DNA from: Burkholderiaceae bacterium
Lineage (GTDB): Bacteria > Pseudomonadota > Gammaproteobacteria > Burkholderiales > Burkholderiaceae
Reading direction: 5' to 3'
NCBI GenBank assembly: GCA_947448695.1
Contig: CANFOL010000002.1
Coordinates: 62,001-126,000, forward strand
DNA: 64,000 bases
Positions 19,296 through 27,889 of this stretch are shown piece after piece (the stretch's first letter is position 1; every line of letters begins with the position of its first letter). Position numbers and translations under genes: made by a program. Below the pieces are notes generated by a model, which worked only from the letters and a program-made list of their open reading frames with translations, made no database searches and was not told the DNA's origin.

Positions 19296-20342
19296 ATGAG
19301 CAAAAAGGTCTTAATTCTAGGCGTCAATGGCTTTATCGGACACCATCTTTCAAAGCGCATTCTTGAAACAACGGATTGGGATGTCTATGGAATGGATATG
19401 CAAAACGATCGCTTAGGTGATCTCGCTAATCATCCTAAAATGCACTTTTTTGAGGGTGATATTACGATTAATAAAGAATGGGTGGAATATCACATTCGTA
19501 AATGTGATGTCATTTTGCCGCTAGTTGCCATTGCAACTCCAGCAACCTATGTCAAAGAACCACTAAAAGTTTTTGAACTCGATTTTGAGGCTAATTTACC
19601 GATCGTTCGCTCAGCTCACAAATATGGCAAACATCTCGTTTTTCCATCCACATCAGAAGTCTATGGCATGAGTCCAGACGCAGAGTTCGATCCTGCCTCA
19701 TCACCCCTGGTTTATGGCCCAATTAATAAACCCCGCTGGATTTATGCCTGCGCCAAACAATTAATGGATCGCGTCATTTGGGGCTATGGCATGGAAGGAC
19801 TTCGTTTTACATTATTCAGACCCTTTAATTGGATCGGTCCTGGTTTAGATAGTATCTATACCTCTAAAGAGGGTTCATCCAGAGTAGTGACACAATTTTT
19901 GGGCCATATTGCTCGCGGTGAGCCGATCAACTTAGTTGATGGTGGTGCACAAAAAAGAGCATTTACATATATTGATGATGGTATTGATGCGCTAAGTTTA
20001 ATTATTGAGAATAAAAATGATATTGCCAATGGCAAAATCTACAACATTGGTAATCCAAAAAACAATCACTCAGTTAAAGAACTGGCTAATATGATGATGG
20101 AAATCGCCAACCGTGTTCCTGAATACCAAGCATCTGCAAAACAAGTCGTGATTCAAGAAACAACCTCTGCTCAGTATTATGGAGCCGGCTATCAAGATGT
20201 CCAAAACCGGGTCCCTAAAATAGATAATACAATGCAAGAGCTGGGCTGGAAACCGAGTACAACCATGTCCGTAGCTTTAGAACATATTTTTGAAGCTTAT
20301 CGCTATGACGTAGTGAAGGCGCGTCGCCTAGTTGATCACTAA
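19296..20342 (+). CDS. UDP-glucuronic acid oxidative decarboxylase (C-terminal half of ArnA as a separate gene)
   Basis: NAD-dependent SDR enzyme converting UDP-glucuronate to UDP-4-ketopentose and CO2, the first committed step to L-Ara4N. The Rossmann motif ILGVNGFIGHHLSKRIL is at the N-terminus. The active-site Ser-Glu pair is in PSTSEVYGM, the Tyr-x3-Lys in IYACAKQLMD, and the decarboxylation Arg lies in GGAQKRAFTYIDDG. The 348-residue length equals the dehydrogenase domain of ArnA. No ugd gene for making UDP-glucuronate is in the window. Confidence 0.93.
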   Translation: MSKKVLILGVNGFIGHHLSKRILETTDWDVYGMDMQNDRLGDLANHPKMHFFEGDITINKEWVEYHIRKCDVILPLVAIATPATYVKEPLKVFELDFEANLPIVRSAHKYGKHLVFPSTSEVYGMSPDAEFDPASSPLVYGPINKPRWIYACAKQLMDRVIWGYGMEGLRFTLFRPFNWIGPGLDSIYTSKEGSSRVVTQFLGHIARGEPINLVDGGAQKRAFTYIDDGIDALSLIIENKNDIANGKIYNIGNPKNNHSVKELANMMMEIANRVPEYQASAKQVVIQETTSAQYYGAGYQDVQNRVPKIDNTMQELGWKPSTTMSVALEHIFEAYRYDVVKARRLVDH

Positions 20343-20344
20343 TT

Positions 20345-21265
20345 GTGGGAAGCATTGCCCTCAAAGTAGATGTTGATACTTTAAGAGGAACTCTCGAAGG
20401 AGTTCCTCGCTTACAAAAACAATTACTTCAAATTGGTGTACCAGCTACTTTTTTATTTAGCTTAGGACCTGACCATACAGGTTGGGCCTTGAAGCGAATC
20501 TTTCGACCAGGATTCTTTAAAAAGGTTTCTCGGACTTCTGTTGTTGAGCACTATGGACTGAAGACACTTAGCTATGGTGTTCTATTGCCCGCACCAGATA
20601 TTGGCTTAAAAGGCAAACACATCATGCAAGCTGTTGCCAAAGATGGTTTCGAAGTAGGCATCCATACTTGGGATCATATTGTCTGGCATGATCAGACTCG
20701 TTATGCGGATCAAGCATGGACACTCTCGCAAATGACACAATCCTATGAACGATTTGTAGATATATTTGATCAAGCGCCAAAAACCCATGGTGCGGCAGGC
20801 TGGCAAATGAATCTAGATGCTCTTAAACAATTAGATCAGTGGCAGATGTCCTATGCTTCGGATGGGCGTGCCCCACTCAACCTTACCCCTTATCGTGTGA
20901 AGTTGCATGATGGCCCCTCTCAACACATTCAATACCCCACCACACTCCCAACCTTTGATGAATTATTGGGCGTGAACCAAATGAACGCTCAAGATGCTGT
21001 GGATTACTTATTAAAGTTAACTGCTGAAAACCCAAATGATCAAGTCTTTACTCTACATGCTGAACTAGAAGGCCAAAAACTATTGCCGTTTTTTATACAA
21101 CTCGTCCAAGCTTGGATTCATCAAGGCCATCAATGTGTGGATATGCGCACTTTACATAGCTCTTGGACAGCAACTGGACAAACGAAACACTTAATTTGCC
21201 TGCCACTCCATTACGATCAGATTGCTAACCGAAGTGGTGAGCTAATGATGATGCCGAACTCATAA
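20345..21265 (+). CDS. arnD: ArnD-like deformylase (polysaccharide deacetylase family)
   Basis: Removes the formyl group from undecaprenyl-phosphate-L-Ara4FN, the step that drives the pathway forward. The start is GTG, two bases after the arnA-decarboxylase stop. The 306-residue protein has the NodB-type metal site: Asp residues in LKVDVDTLRG and histidines in VGIHTWDHIVWHDQ, plus AAGWQMN and FTLHAELEGQK. It is the last gene of the operon. The 66-bp gap downstream shows no clear terminator. Confidence 0.92.
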   Translation: MGSIALKVDVDTLRGTLEGVPRLQKQLLQIGVPATFLFSLGPDHTGWALKRIFRPGFFKKVSRTSVVEHYGLKTLSYGVLLPAPDIGLKGKHIMQAVAKDGFEVGIHTWDHIVWHDQTRYADQAWTLSQMTQSYERFVDIFDQAPKTHGAAGWQMNLDALKQLDQWQMSYASDGRAPLNLTPYRVKLHDGPSQHIQYPTTLPTFDELLGVNQMNAQDAVDYLLKLTAENPNDQVFTLHAELEGQKLLPFFIQLVQAWIHQGHQCVDMRTLHSSWTATGQTKHLICLPLHYDQIANRSGELMMMPNS

Positions 21266-21331
21266 AAATAAGAAATCGTAATGAAATCGTCATACAATAG
21301 ATTGTTTTAGTATGAATTTAGGAGAAAAAGA

Positions 21332-21799
21332 ATGTCCATAAAAATTGGTGATACATTTCCAGCTTGCTCTGTTCCAGCAACTTCTGGATTAACGTTTAGC
21401 CCTTCTTCTTGTAAAGGCAAAAATGTTGTTTTGTATTTTTATCCAAAAGATGCGACGCCTGGTTGCACAATTGAAGCGGGTAATTTTCGTGACCTTATTG
21501 ATGCCTTCACAAAAGCGAATGCCTTAATCATTGGCGTTTCTAGGGATTCTCTAAAATCACACGAGAGCTTTAAAACAAAATATGAGTTACCTTTTGAACT
21601 GATTTCTGATGCTGATGAGACTTTATGTCAAATTTTTGAAGTCATCAAAACAAAAAATATGTACGGAAAACAGGTTCAGGGGATTGAAAGAAGTACATTT
21701 ATCTTTGATTCTAAAGGAGTTTTACGTCACGAATGGCGTGGTTTAAAGGTCGCAGGTCATGTGGAAGAAGTTTTGAAAACCGTGCTTGCAATGTCTTGA
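21332..21799 (+). CDS. bcp: Thiol peroxidase of the Bcp/PrxQ type
   Basis: Reduces hydrogen peroxide and organic hydroperoxides using thioredoxin. The 155-residue protein has the peroxidatic Cys in KDATPGCTIEAGNFRD (near residue 46). The usual resolving Cys five residues later is absent (TIEAG follows). Another Cys in SDADETLCQIFEV (near 91) lies where the alternative PrxQ resolving Cys is found in some family members, so a two-Cys mechanism is still possible (inference). A ribosome binding site AGGAG precedes the ATG. Confidence 0.92.
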   Translation: MSIKIGDTFPACSVPATSGLTFSPSSCKGKNVVLYFYPKDATPGCTIEAGNFRDLIDAFTKANALIIGVSRDSLKSHESFKTKYELPFELISDADETLCQIFEVIKTKNMYGKQVQGIERSTFIFDSKGVLRHEWRGLKVAGHVEEVLKTVLAMS

Positions 21800-21941
21800 A
21801 ATATGCGTTAACTTATAGTTAATGCAAAGAAATCGAAGTTTGTTCACTGTTTTAAAACATCTTGATAACACTTCTCGAGATAGGCAATCTGCCCTCCAAG
21901 ATTTAAACAAACTTTACTCAAGAACTGATTTTCTAAATATT

Positions 21942-21972
21942 AAAAATCGCGTCCTCCGATGCGATTTTTTTT
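21942..21972 (+). terminator. Rho-independent terminator between bcp and phoH
   Basis: AAAATCGC (21943-21950) and GCGATTTT (21961-21968) form an 8-bp stem around a 10-nt loop, with an eight-T run from 21965. The A-run on the other side would also let it work in reverse. It lies 143 bp past the bcp stop, leaving about 140 bp of non-coding transcript that could hold a small RNA. Confidence 0.8.
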
Positions 21973-22016
21973 CACGATTTCTATCTTTTACTTTAATAAC
22001 CCTAAGGAGCTAGTGC

Positions 22017-23681
22017 ATGCCACTCCCCCCAGCACCAACACAAACAGCTGATGAAATAAACCTACCCAGAATTAAAAAACCAGAACTTAAAAAACCACCG
22101 ACACCACAAGCTATTGCAATTGTTGCTGAAGATGAACTAGATGAAATAAGTACAAATGTAGTTGTCGAAACACCACCACATGTTTCTCATATCGCGCGGG
22201 ACACGATTAACAAAATGAAACATGTCGCGCCTGCAAAACCAGCTCGCTCACATATTAAAAATAAACGTTCTGATATCGCAAATAAGTTACGTTTGTTTGT
22301 ATTAGATACCAATGTTTTAATGCACGATCCATCTTCTCTATTCCGTTTTGAAGAACATGACGTTTACCTACCCATGACCACTCTAGAAGAACTAGACAAT
22401 CATAAGAAAGGTATGAGCGAAGTCGCTAGAAATGCAAGAATGGTAAGTCGCGCCCTCGATGGTTTGATTGATGGCACAAGTGGTGCTCTTGATGAAGGAA
22501 TTCCGTTATCTAAATTAGGCAATAAAGATGCAACTGGGAAATTATTTTTCCAAACTGATTTAAAAGAAATGAAATTACCCGAAGGTTTGCCTGAGGGTAA
22601 AGGCGATAACATGATTTTAAGTGTCGTTCGCTCCTTACAAGAAACACACAAAAATTATGGCGAAGTTGTGTTGGTATCTAAAGATATCAACATGCGTATC
22701 AAAGCAAGAGCCCTTGGTCTTCCTGCAGAAGATTATTTTAATGACCAAGTGCTTGAAGACCGCGATCTGATGTATGCAGGAGTTCTAGCTCTGCCTACAG
22801 ACTTTTGGCCAAAGCATGGTAAAGATATTGAGAGTTGGAGTGATGGCAAATCAGGTACTATGTTCTATCGCATCACAGGTCCGCTCGTGATGTCAATGAT
22901 GGTCAATCAATTTGTTTATCAAGAAAATACCGACGGCAGTACACCATTTTATGCCCAGGTAAAAGAAGTTAATGGGAAAACCGCTTTACTCCAAACACTT
23001 AAAGATTTTTCTCATCAAAAAAATAATGTATGGAGTATTACTGCTCGTAATCGTGAACAAAACTTTGCGCTTAATTTATTAATGAATCCTGAAATCGATT
23101 TTGTTACTTTACTCGGTCAAGCAGGAACAGGTAAAACTCTTCTTGCTTTAGCTGCTGGGCTTGAACAAGTACTTGACAGTAAGCGTTATAACGAAATTAT
23201 CATCACCCGAGCTACAGTTCCAGTCGGGGAAGATATTGGTTTTTTACCAGGTACTGAAGAAGAAAAAATGCAACCTTGGATGGGCGCATTTGATGATAAT
23301 TTAGAGGTATTGCATCGTAGTGATGACTCTGCCGGAGAATGGGGTCGTGCTGCTACTCAAGAATTAATTCGTTCACGGATTAAAGTCAAAAGTATGAATT
23401 TTATGCGCGGTAGAACTTTTGTTAGTAAATTTGTCATTATTGATGAAGCACAAAACCTCACACCAAAACAAATGAAAACTTTAGTAACTCGCGCAGGCCC
23501 GGGAACTAAATTAATTTGCCTTGGAAATATCGCTCAGATTGATACTCCTTACCTAACAGAAGGTTCATCTGGCCTCACCTACGTCGTTGATCGCTTTAAA
23601 GGTTGGCGTCATGGCGGTCACATTACTTTGGCTCGTGGCGAACGTTCACGTTTAGCAGATCATGCGGCGGATATTTTATAA
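22017..23681 (+). CDS. PIN-PhoH ATPase (PhoH2/YlaK type)
   Basis: A 554-residue fusion. A proline-rich N-terminal tail (about 1-90) is followed by a PIN RNase domain starting LRLFVLDTNVLMHDPSSLF (near residue 98), with acidic LEELDNHKKG and VSKDINMRIKA. Then comes a PhoH P-loop ATPase with Walker A GQAGTGKTLLALAAG (near 370) and Walker B FVIIDEAQNLTPKQ. PhoH2 proteins studied elsewhere act as ATP-driven RNA helicase/nuclease enzymes; the cellular role is not settled. ATG at 22017 sits behind AAGGAG. The end overlaps the NlpC/P60 gene by 20 bp. Confidence 0.92.
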   Translation: MPLPPAPTQTADEINLPRIKKPELKKPPTPQAIAIVAEDELDEISTNVVVETPPHVSHIARDTINKMKHVAPAKPARSHIKNKRSDIANKLRLFVLDTNVLMHDPSSLFRFEEHDVYLPMTTLEELDNHKKGMSEVARNARMVSRALDGLIDGTSGALDEGIPLSKLGNKDATGKLFFQTDLKEMKLPEGLPEGKGDNMILSVVRSLQETHKNYGEVVLVSKDINMRIKARALGLPAEDYFNDQVLEDRDLMYAGVLALPTDFWPKHGKDIESWSDGKSGTMFYRITGPLVMSMMVNQFVYQENTDGSTPFYAQVKEVNGKTALLQTLKDFSHQKNNVWSITARNREQNFALNLLMNPEIDFVTLLGQAGTGKTLLALAAGLEQVLDSKRYNEIIITRATVPVGEDIGFLPGTEEEKMQPWMGAFDDNLEVLHRSDDSAGEWGRAATQELIRSRIKVKSMNFMRGRTFVSKFVIIDEAQNLTPKQMKTLVTRAGPGTKLICLGNIAQIDTPYLTEGSSGLTYVVDRFKGWRHGGHITLARGERSRLADHAADIL

Positions 23682-24177
23682 GCAATGCCTCGTCTACAGC
23701 CTGATAGTGATGCTATCAGGCTGTAGCTCCTTGGTCGGCAATAAAACCCCATTACCTAACTATGCAAAATTACCGGATTTTTCTACAGAGAAAAGTGCTG
23801 GTCTAGATGATATTTCGATAGCAGCCGTCAGCCTGATCGGCACCACCTTTAAATGGGGCGGTAATACGCCACAAAGTGGCTTTGACTGTAGCGGTCTGGT
23901 GGTCTATGTAGTAAAAAATACGAGAGAGAAAAATTTACCTCGAACGACTAGTGAACTAGGTAAGTATGGAAAATCCCTTGCTCTTGAAGCACCATCTCCA
24001 GGTGATTTAGTTTTCTTTAATACCTTAGGTGAAAGTCACTCACACGTAGGCATTTATGTAGGCTCTGGACGATTTGTACATGCTCCAACAACGGGTGGCA
24101 CAGTCCGTTTAGATGAAATCAAAAATCCCTACTGGGCGCGCAGGTATACCGAGGCGCGCCGCGTAATTACGCCTTAA
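23662..24177 (+). CDS. NlpC/P60 family lipoprotein endopeptidase
   Basis: Probable outer-membrane-anchored peptidoglycan endopeptidase. The signal peptide ends in MLSGCSS, so Cys 21 is the lipidated residue. The catalytic Cys is in GFDCSGLVVYV (near 74). The first His is in SHSHVGIYVGSGRF (near 126-128) and the second polar site in FVHAPTTGG (near 139). The 171 residues match small Spr-like enzymes. The ATG lies inside phoH, and a perfect 14-bp stem-loop covers the codons of the signal peptide and lipobox. The gene ends 4 bp into the convergent hydrolase gene. Confidence 0.9.
   Translation: MRRIFYKQCLVYSLIVMLSGCSSLVGNKTPLPNYAKLPDFSTEKSAGLDDISIAAVSLIGTTFKWGGNTPQSGFDCSGLVVYVVKNTREKNLPRTTSELGKYGKSLALEAPSPGDLVFFNTLGESHSHVGIYVGSGRFVHAPTTGGTVRLDEIKNPYWARRYTEARRVITP
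23694..23726. repeat. Perfect 14-bp inverted repeat inside the NlpC/P60 signal-peptide codons
   Basis: CTACAGCCTGATAG and CTATCAGGCTGTAG are exact reverse complements separated by TGATG. The hairpin begins 13 bp after the phoH stop codon and encodes the signal peptide and lipobox (around SLIVMLSGC). No T-run follows, so it is not a normal intrinsic terminator. It could act as a transcript-end stabiliser for phoH, a translational brake, or a binding site. Confidence 0.85.
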
Positions 24178-24989
24178 CCATCAAGGGCTTCATCATCAAT
24201 GAATTCATCATCTTCAAGGCCCCAAAACTCTTCAAGTAGTTGATTAAATACTTCTGTTTGCTCTACATTCGATATATGAGATGCATCCGGAATAATATGC
24301 AAAACAGAGTCTTTAATTTGCGAATGAATTTTTTTCGCCATCTCTGGTGGCGTGCCGTGATCTTCAATACCAACAATAATCATTGTTGGACAGTTGATTT
24401 CATTTAGACGGTCAAATGTATTGATATGAGCAATCGCAGCACTGCAACCAGCAAAACCCTCAACCGGAGTAGCTAAAATTCCTTGAGCAATTTTTTGCAA
24501 TTTAGCTGAATTAGCATCCTTATAGGCTTGGGTAAACCAGCGCGATAATGTACTATCTAACAAGCCTTGCATGCCTTGTTCATGAGCAATATTTGCTCGA
24601 TCGGCCCACATTTGAACTGCATTATCCGGGCGTCGACTAGTTGTGTCGGCAAGTACAATCGATAAGAAAAGCTGGGGCCATTTTAAGATCATTGTCTGAC
24701 CAATCATCCCTCCCATCGATAACCCCATCCAATGGGTTCTTTGAATACCTAACTCTAAAAATAACTCTACTACATCGGTAGCTAACTCTTCTAATGTATA
24801 GGGTGCCGCAGGAACATGGCTCTTACCATGTCCTCGAGTATCAAAACGCAATACTTTGAAATGCTTTGTCAGCAATTCCATTTGTGGATCCCACATATGA
24901 AGATCGCAAGCCAATGAATGTGAAAGTGTTAACCATGGGCCATCGCCCTCAATCTCATAATACAAACCGTTTTTACTAGTCCCCTGCAT
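24174..24989 (-). CDS. Alpha/beta hydrolase, 3-oxoadipate enol-lactonase-like
   Basis: A 271-residue alpha/beta hydrolase. The nucleophile elbow is MGLSMGGMIGQ (Ser near residue 96), preceded by FDTRGHGKSHVP. The acid is probably in IVGIEDHGTPPEMA and the His in PDASHISNVEQ. The overall look is of PcaD-like lactonases, but this subgroup also covers esterases and C-C bond hydrolases. Just upstream on the same strand (14 bp) is a Bug receptor, so a role in catabolism of an aromatic or organic acid is plausible (inference). No other pca gene is nearby. Confidence 0.8.
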   Translation of the reverse strand: MQGTSKNGLYYEIEGDGPWLTLSHSLACDLHMWDPQMELLTKHFKVLRFDTRGHGKSHVPAAPYTLEELATDVVELFLELGIQRTHWMGLSMGGMIGQTMILKWPQLFLSIVLADTTSRRPDNAVQMWADRANIAHEQGMQGLLDSTLSRWFTQAYKDANSAKLQKIAQGILATPVEGFAGCSAAIAHINTFDRLNEINCPTMIIVGIEDHGTPPEMAKKIHSQIKDSVLHIIPDASHISNVEQTEVFNQLLEEFWGLEDDEFIDDEALDG

Positions 24990-25003
24990 TTTTTCTCCCT
25001 AAA

Positions 25004-25978
25004 TTATTCTGCTGTAATCTTTGCTGCTTTTGCAATACGTGTAAACTCATTCACCTCAGCTTTAATCATCTTGTCAAATTCTGAAGGTGTATTTGATACA
25101 GGCTCAAGTCCTAAACCTGCATAACGCTCTTTAACATCTGCGAACTCATTAATACGTTTTACTTCCTGAGCGATTTGCAGCAAGATATCTTTAGGGGTAT
25201 TTGCTGGTGCAATGAGGCCATACCAAAATTCCCACTTGTAACCTGGAACGTTTTCCGCGACTGTCGGTAAATTAGGAAACTCTTTACCCCTTTGAAGCGA
25301 GGTAATAGCAATAGCTTTTGCTCGACCATCGCGAACCATATTAATGGCACTAGCATACGGACTGATAAAAAAATCTACACGACCAGATAATACTTCTGTA
25401 ATGCCCTCAGGAATTCCTTTTGTTGGCACATGTAAAAAATCTGTCCCCGTTTTCGCTTTTAAGATCTCTACAGCGAAATGAGAACCACTGCCAATACCAG
25501 CTGAGCTATAAGAATATTTTCCTGGATCTTTTTTTGCTAAAGCTATTAATTCAGCAATACTATTAACCTTTAAGTTTGGAGAAACTAAGACTAGAGCTGA
25601 TCCTGTCGCTGTTAATGTGACTCCCTCTAAATCCTTGATTGTGTCAAATGGCAATTTGCTGTAAATAGCTGGCGCAATCGCAAATGCATTCGAAACAGAA
25701 AGTAAGGTGTAGCCATCTGGCTTTGAGGTGGCAACTACTTGTGTAGCAATATTCGCTCCAGCACCTGGACGGTTTTCTACAACAACAGGCTGTCCCCACT
25801 TATCGGTCATTTTTTGACCAATCACCCTCGCCGAGATATCAGGACCTCCGCCAGGAGAAAATCCTACAACAATCTTGATCGGTTTATTTGGATAGCTTTG
25901 CGCCTGTGCCTGCAGCGCAAAAAGACCGCAAAAAAATAAACTGATTAAGCATAATAGTTTCTTTAAATTGATAAACAT
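25004..25978 (-). CDS. Bug-family tripartite tricarboxylate transporter receptor (TctC-like)
   Basis: Periplasmic solute receptor of 324 residues. A Sec signal peptide (to about residue 26, ALQAQAQS) is followed by the Bug hallmark YPNKPIKIVVGFSPGGGPDISARVIG, then VENRPGAGANIATQVVA and DGYTLL. Such receptors bind carboxylates and similar solutes. They greatly outnumber TctAB membrane pairs in Burkholderiales, and none is in this window. It precedes the alpha/beta hydrolase gene and probably shares its transcript. It is divergent from a second Bug gene. Confidence 0.93.
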   Translation of the reverse strand: MFINLKKLLCLISLFFCGLFALQAQAQSYPNKPIKIVVGFSPGGGPDISARVIGQKMTDKWGQPVVVENRPGAGANIATQVVATSKPDGYTLLSVSNAFAIAPAIYSKLPFDTIKDLEGVTLTATGSALVLVSPNLKVNSIAELIALAKKDPGKYSYSSAGIGSGSHFAVEILKAKTGTDFLHVPTKGIPEGITEVLSGRVDFFISPYASAINMVRDGRAKAIAITSLQRGKEFPNLPTVAENVPGYKWEFWYGLIAPANTPKDILLQIAQEVKRINEFADVKERYAGLGLEPVSNTPSEFDKMIKAEVNEFTRIAKAAKITAE

Positions 25979-26052
25979 GTACTCTCCTTAGATACCCTTA
26001 TAATACTGAAACTACACAAATTACGCTAAACCACTCATAAACTCACACCGAA

Positions 26053-27036
26053 ATGATACTTAAAAAAACTCGTTTTACAGCTTTATTTATTAGTTTTATT
26101 GCGTTCTTTATCTGCGTTTCCCAAAAAGTGGTCGCTGATACCTATCCATCTAAACCAATCACTATTGTCGTTCCAACCTCGCCTGGTGGCGCAAATGATG
26201 CGATGGCTCGTATTATTGCTCAGGGACTCAGCCAAAAATTAGGCCAATCCGTTATTGTTGAAAATCGAGCTGGAGCCAATGGGGCAATTGCAAGTGAATT
26301 CGTGGCAAGGGCTCCTGCAGATGGTTATGTTTTAATGTTTGGCTATATTGCTACTCATGCAATTAACCCAGCTCTGCAAAAGTTACGCTACGACCCAATC
26401 AAAAGCTTTGAAGCGATTTCATTAGTTGCCACTTCCCCGACTCTTGTCGTAGCAAATAACAACTTACCAGTTAAAAACATTAAAGAATTAGTCGCACTTC
26501 TCAAGTCGCAACCCGGTAAGATTTCCTATGCCACTTCTGGTAAGGGCACTGCGCCACATTTAACCGGTGAGCTTTTTAAATTAAATACTGGCACAGATAT
26601 GCTACATGTCCCTTACAAAGGCTCTTCTCCTGCGATTCTAGATACGATTGGTGGTACAACCCAAGTGATGTTCCCAAGTTTATTTACGGCTTATCCACAA
26701 GTCAAAGGGAATAAATTGATTGCTCTTGGTATAGCCGGAAAAAAACGCAGTCCTGTTCTACCCAATGTACCAACTTTAGCTGAACAAGGTATTCCAAATG
26801 TTGAAGTGGATCAGTGGTACGCCATGTTTGCTCCGGCAGGAACGCCTAAATCAATCATTCAATTACTCAATAAAGAGTTAATTGCTGTTTTAAATGAAAA
26901 ATCGAATGAAACTAAAATTGAAGAGCAAGGTGCAACTGTCGATACCTCTACTCCTGAGGAATTAGCAGAACTAGTTAAAAAAGAAGTTGCTCGTTGGAAA
27001 AAAGTTGTTGAATCAGCCAAAATTACCGTGGATTAA
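26053..27036 (+). CDS. Bug-family tripartite tricarboxylate transporter receptor (TctC-like), second copy
   Basis: A 327-residue Bug receptor with signal peptide (about 1-28) and the motif YPSKPITIVVPTSPGGANDAMARIIA, followed by VENRAGANGAIASEFVA. It is clearly diverged from the neighbour at 25004, so they probably bind different solutes. It is followed after 2 bp by a ModA-like protein without a signal peptide. The 74-bp gap to the first Bug gene must hold both promoters. Confidence 0.93.
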   Translation: MILKKTRFTALFISFIAFFICVSQKVVADTYPSKPITIVVPTSPGGANDAMARIIAQGLSQKLGQSVIVENRAGANGAIASEFVARAPADGYVLMFGYIATHAINPALQKLRYDPIKSFEAISLVATSPTLVVANNNLPVKNIKELVALLKSQPGKISYATSGKGTAPHLTGELFKLNTGTDMLHVPYKGSSPAILDTIGGTTQVMFPSLFTAYPQVKGNKLIALGIAGKKRSPVLPNVPTLAEQGIPNVEVDQWYAMFAPAGTPKSIIQLLNKELIAVLNEKSNETKIEEQGATVDTSTPEELAELVKKEVARWKKVVESAKITVD

Positions 27037-27038
27037 TT

Positions 27039-27770
27039 ATGTCTAATCAAACTATCTCAGTCATTACATCAGGCGCATTCGCCGCAGCTCTAAAACATCT
27101 TGCCCCGATGTATGAAAAAAAATCAGGCCATACTGTCAATCTGTCTTTTGGCTCATCGATGGGAACTGCCCCTGATTCTATTCCTACTCGACTGGCTAAA
27201 GGTGAAGTCTTTGATGTGCTCGTTTTAGCAGGCCCGGCCCTTGATCAATTTATTCAACAAGGAATCATTGCTTCTGGCTCCAAAGTGGATCTTGCTGGCT
27301 CCAGAATGGCTGCCGCAGTTCGTCATGGAGATCCGATTCCTGACTTATCATCCGTGGAATCTTTCAAAAACGCCCTTCTCAACGCTCCGCGAGTTGCATA
27401 CTCAGCTAGCGCAAGCGGTACTTATTTGTCAGAAGAGGTTTTTCCAAAACTGGGTATTACTGATCAAATGGCTATTTCCGCCAAAAAGATTTTTGGTGAG
27501 CGTGTTGGCACTATTTTGATGAGAAATGAGACGGATCTGGGATTCCAACAATACTCAGAATTACTCCCTATTGCTGGAATTGATATTATTCGTGACCTTC
27601 CCAGCGAAATACAGAAAACTTTCTACTTTACAGCGGGAATCGGTGCTGCGAGTCAACAAATTCACCTTGCAAAAGACTTAATTGCTTACTTGGCGTCTTC
27701 TGAGGCAGCACCAACAATCAAAGAAACAGGTCTTGATGCGGTTTTAGCACCACTTCCTTGGCGTAATTAA
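27039..27770 (+). CDS. ModA-like solute-binding-fold protein lacking a signal peptide
   Basis: A 243-residue protein of the type II periplasmic binding fold, close in pattern to ModA-type binding proteins: ISVITSGAFAAALKHLAPMYEKKSGHTV, the SSMGTAPDSIPTRLAKGEVFDVLVLAG segment, ADFGF-like TDLGFQQYSELLP and a C-terminal LIAYLASSEAAPTIKETGLD. It starts directly with the first beta strand and has no hydrophobic leader, so it appears cytoplasmic. It lies 2 bp after a Bug gene, with which it must be co-translated. No modB or modC is nearby, so transport is doubtful; a cytoplasmic ligand sensor is possible (inference). Confidence 0.8.
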   Translation: MSNQTISVITSGAFAAALKHLAPMYEKKSGHTVNLSFGSSMGTAPDSIPTRLAKGEVFDVLVLAGPALDQFIQQGIIASGSKVDLAGSRMAAAVRHGDPIPDLSSVESFKNALLNAPRVAYSASASGTYLSEEVFPKLGITDQMAISAKKIFGERVGTILMRNETDLGFQQYSELLPIAGIDIIRDLPSEIQKTFYFTAGIGAASQQIHLAKDLIAYLASSEAAPTIKETGLDAVLAPLPWRN

Positions 27771-27843
27771 GTCTTTTATCAATTGATAAAACTTCAGTAA
27801 TAGTACTAATAGGTTATATACCTATGTATTAAAAGACTTTTTT
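27769..27843. repeat. Nested palindromes, possible terminator
   Basis: Outer arms AAGTCTTTTA (27769-27778) and TAAAAGACTT (27830-27839) are exact complements, and the right arm runs into a T-run ending at 27843. Inside lie the 18-bp palindrome TTTTATCAATTGATAAAA (27774-27791) and ATAGGT-N5-ACCTAT. The outer and inner structures compete for the same bases. It may end transcription of the ModA-like gene. Confidence 0.55.
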
Positions 27844-27889
27844 CGTCTAAATTAACCTTTATCACTTATTTTAAGAAAAGGTTATTGTC

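Noticed and set aside
21822-22013. A 63-codon plus-strand frame between bcp and phoH
   Set aside because: It runs through the terminator hairpin and the phoH ribosome binding site, and the composition after the hairpin is not protein-like. A small RNA or simple 3' UTR is a better reading.
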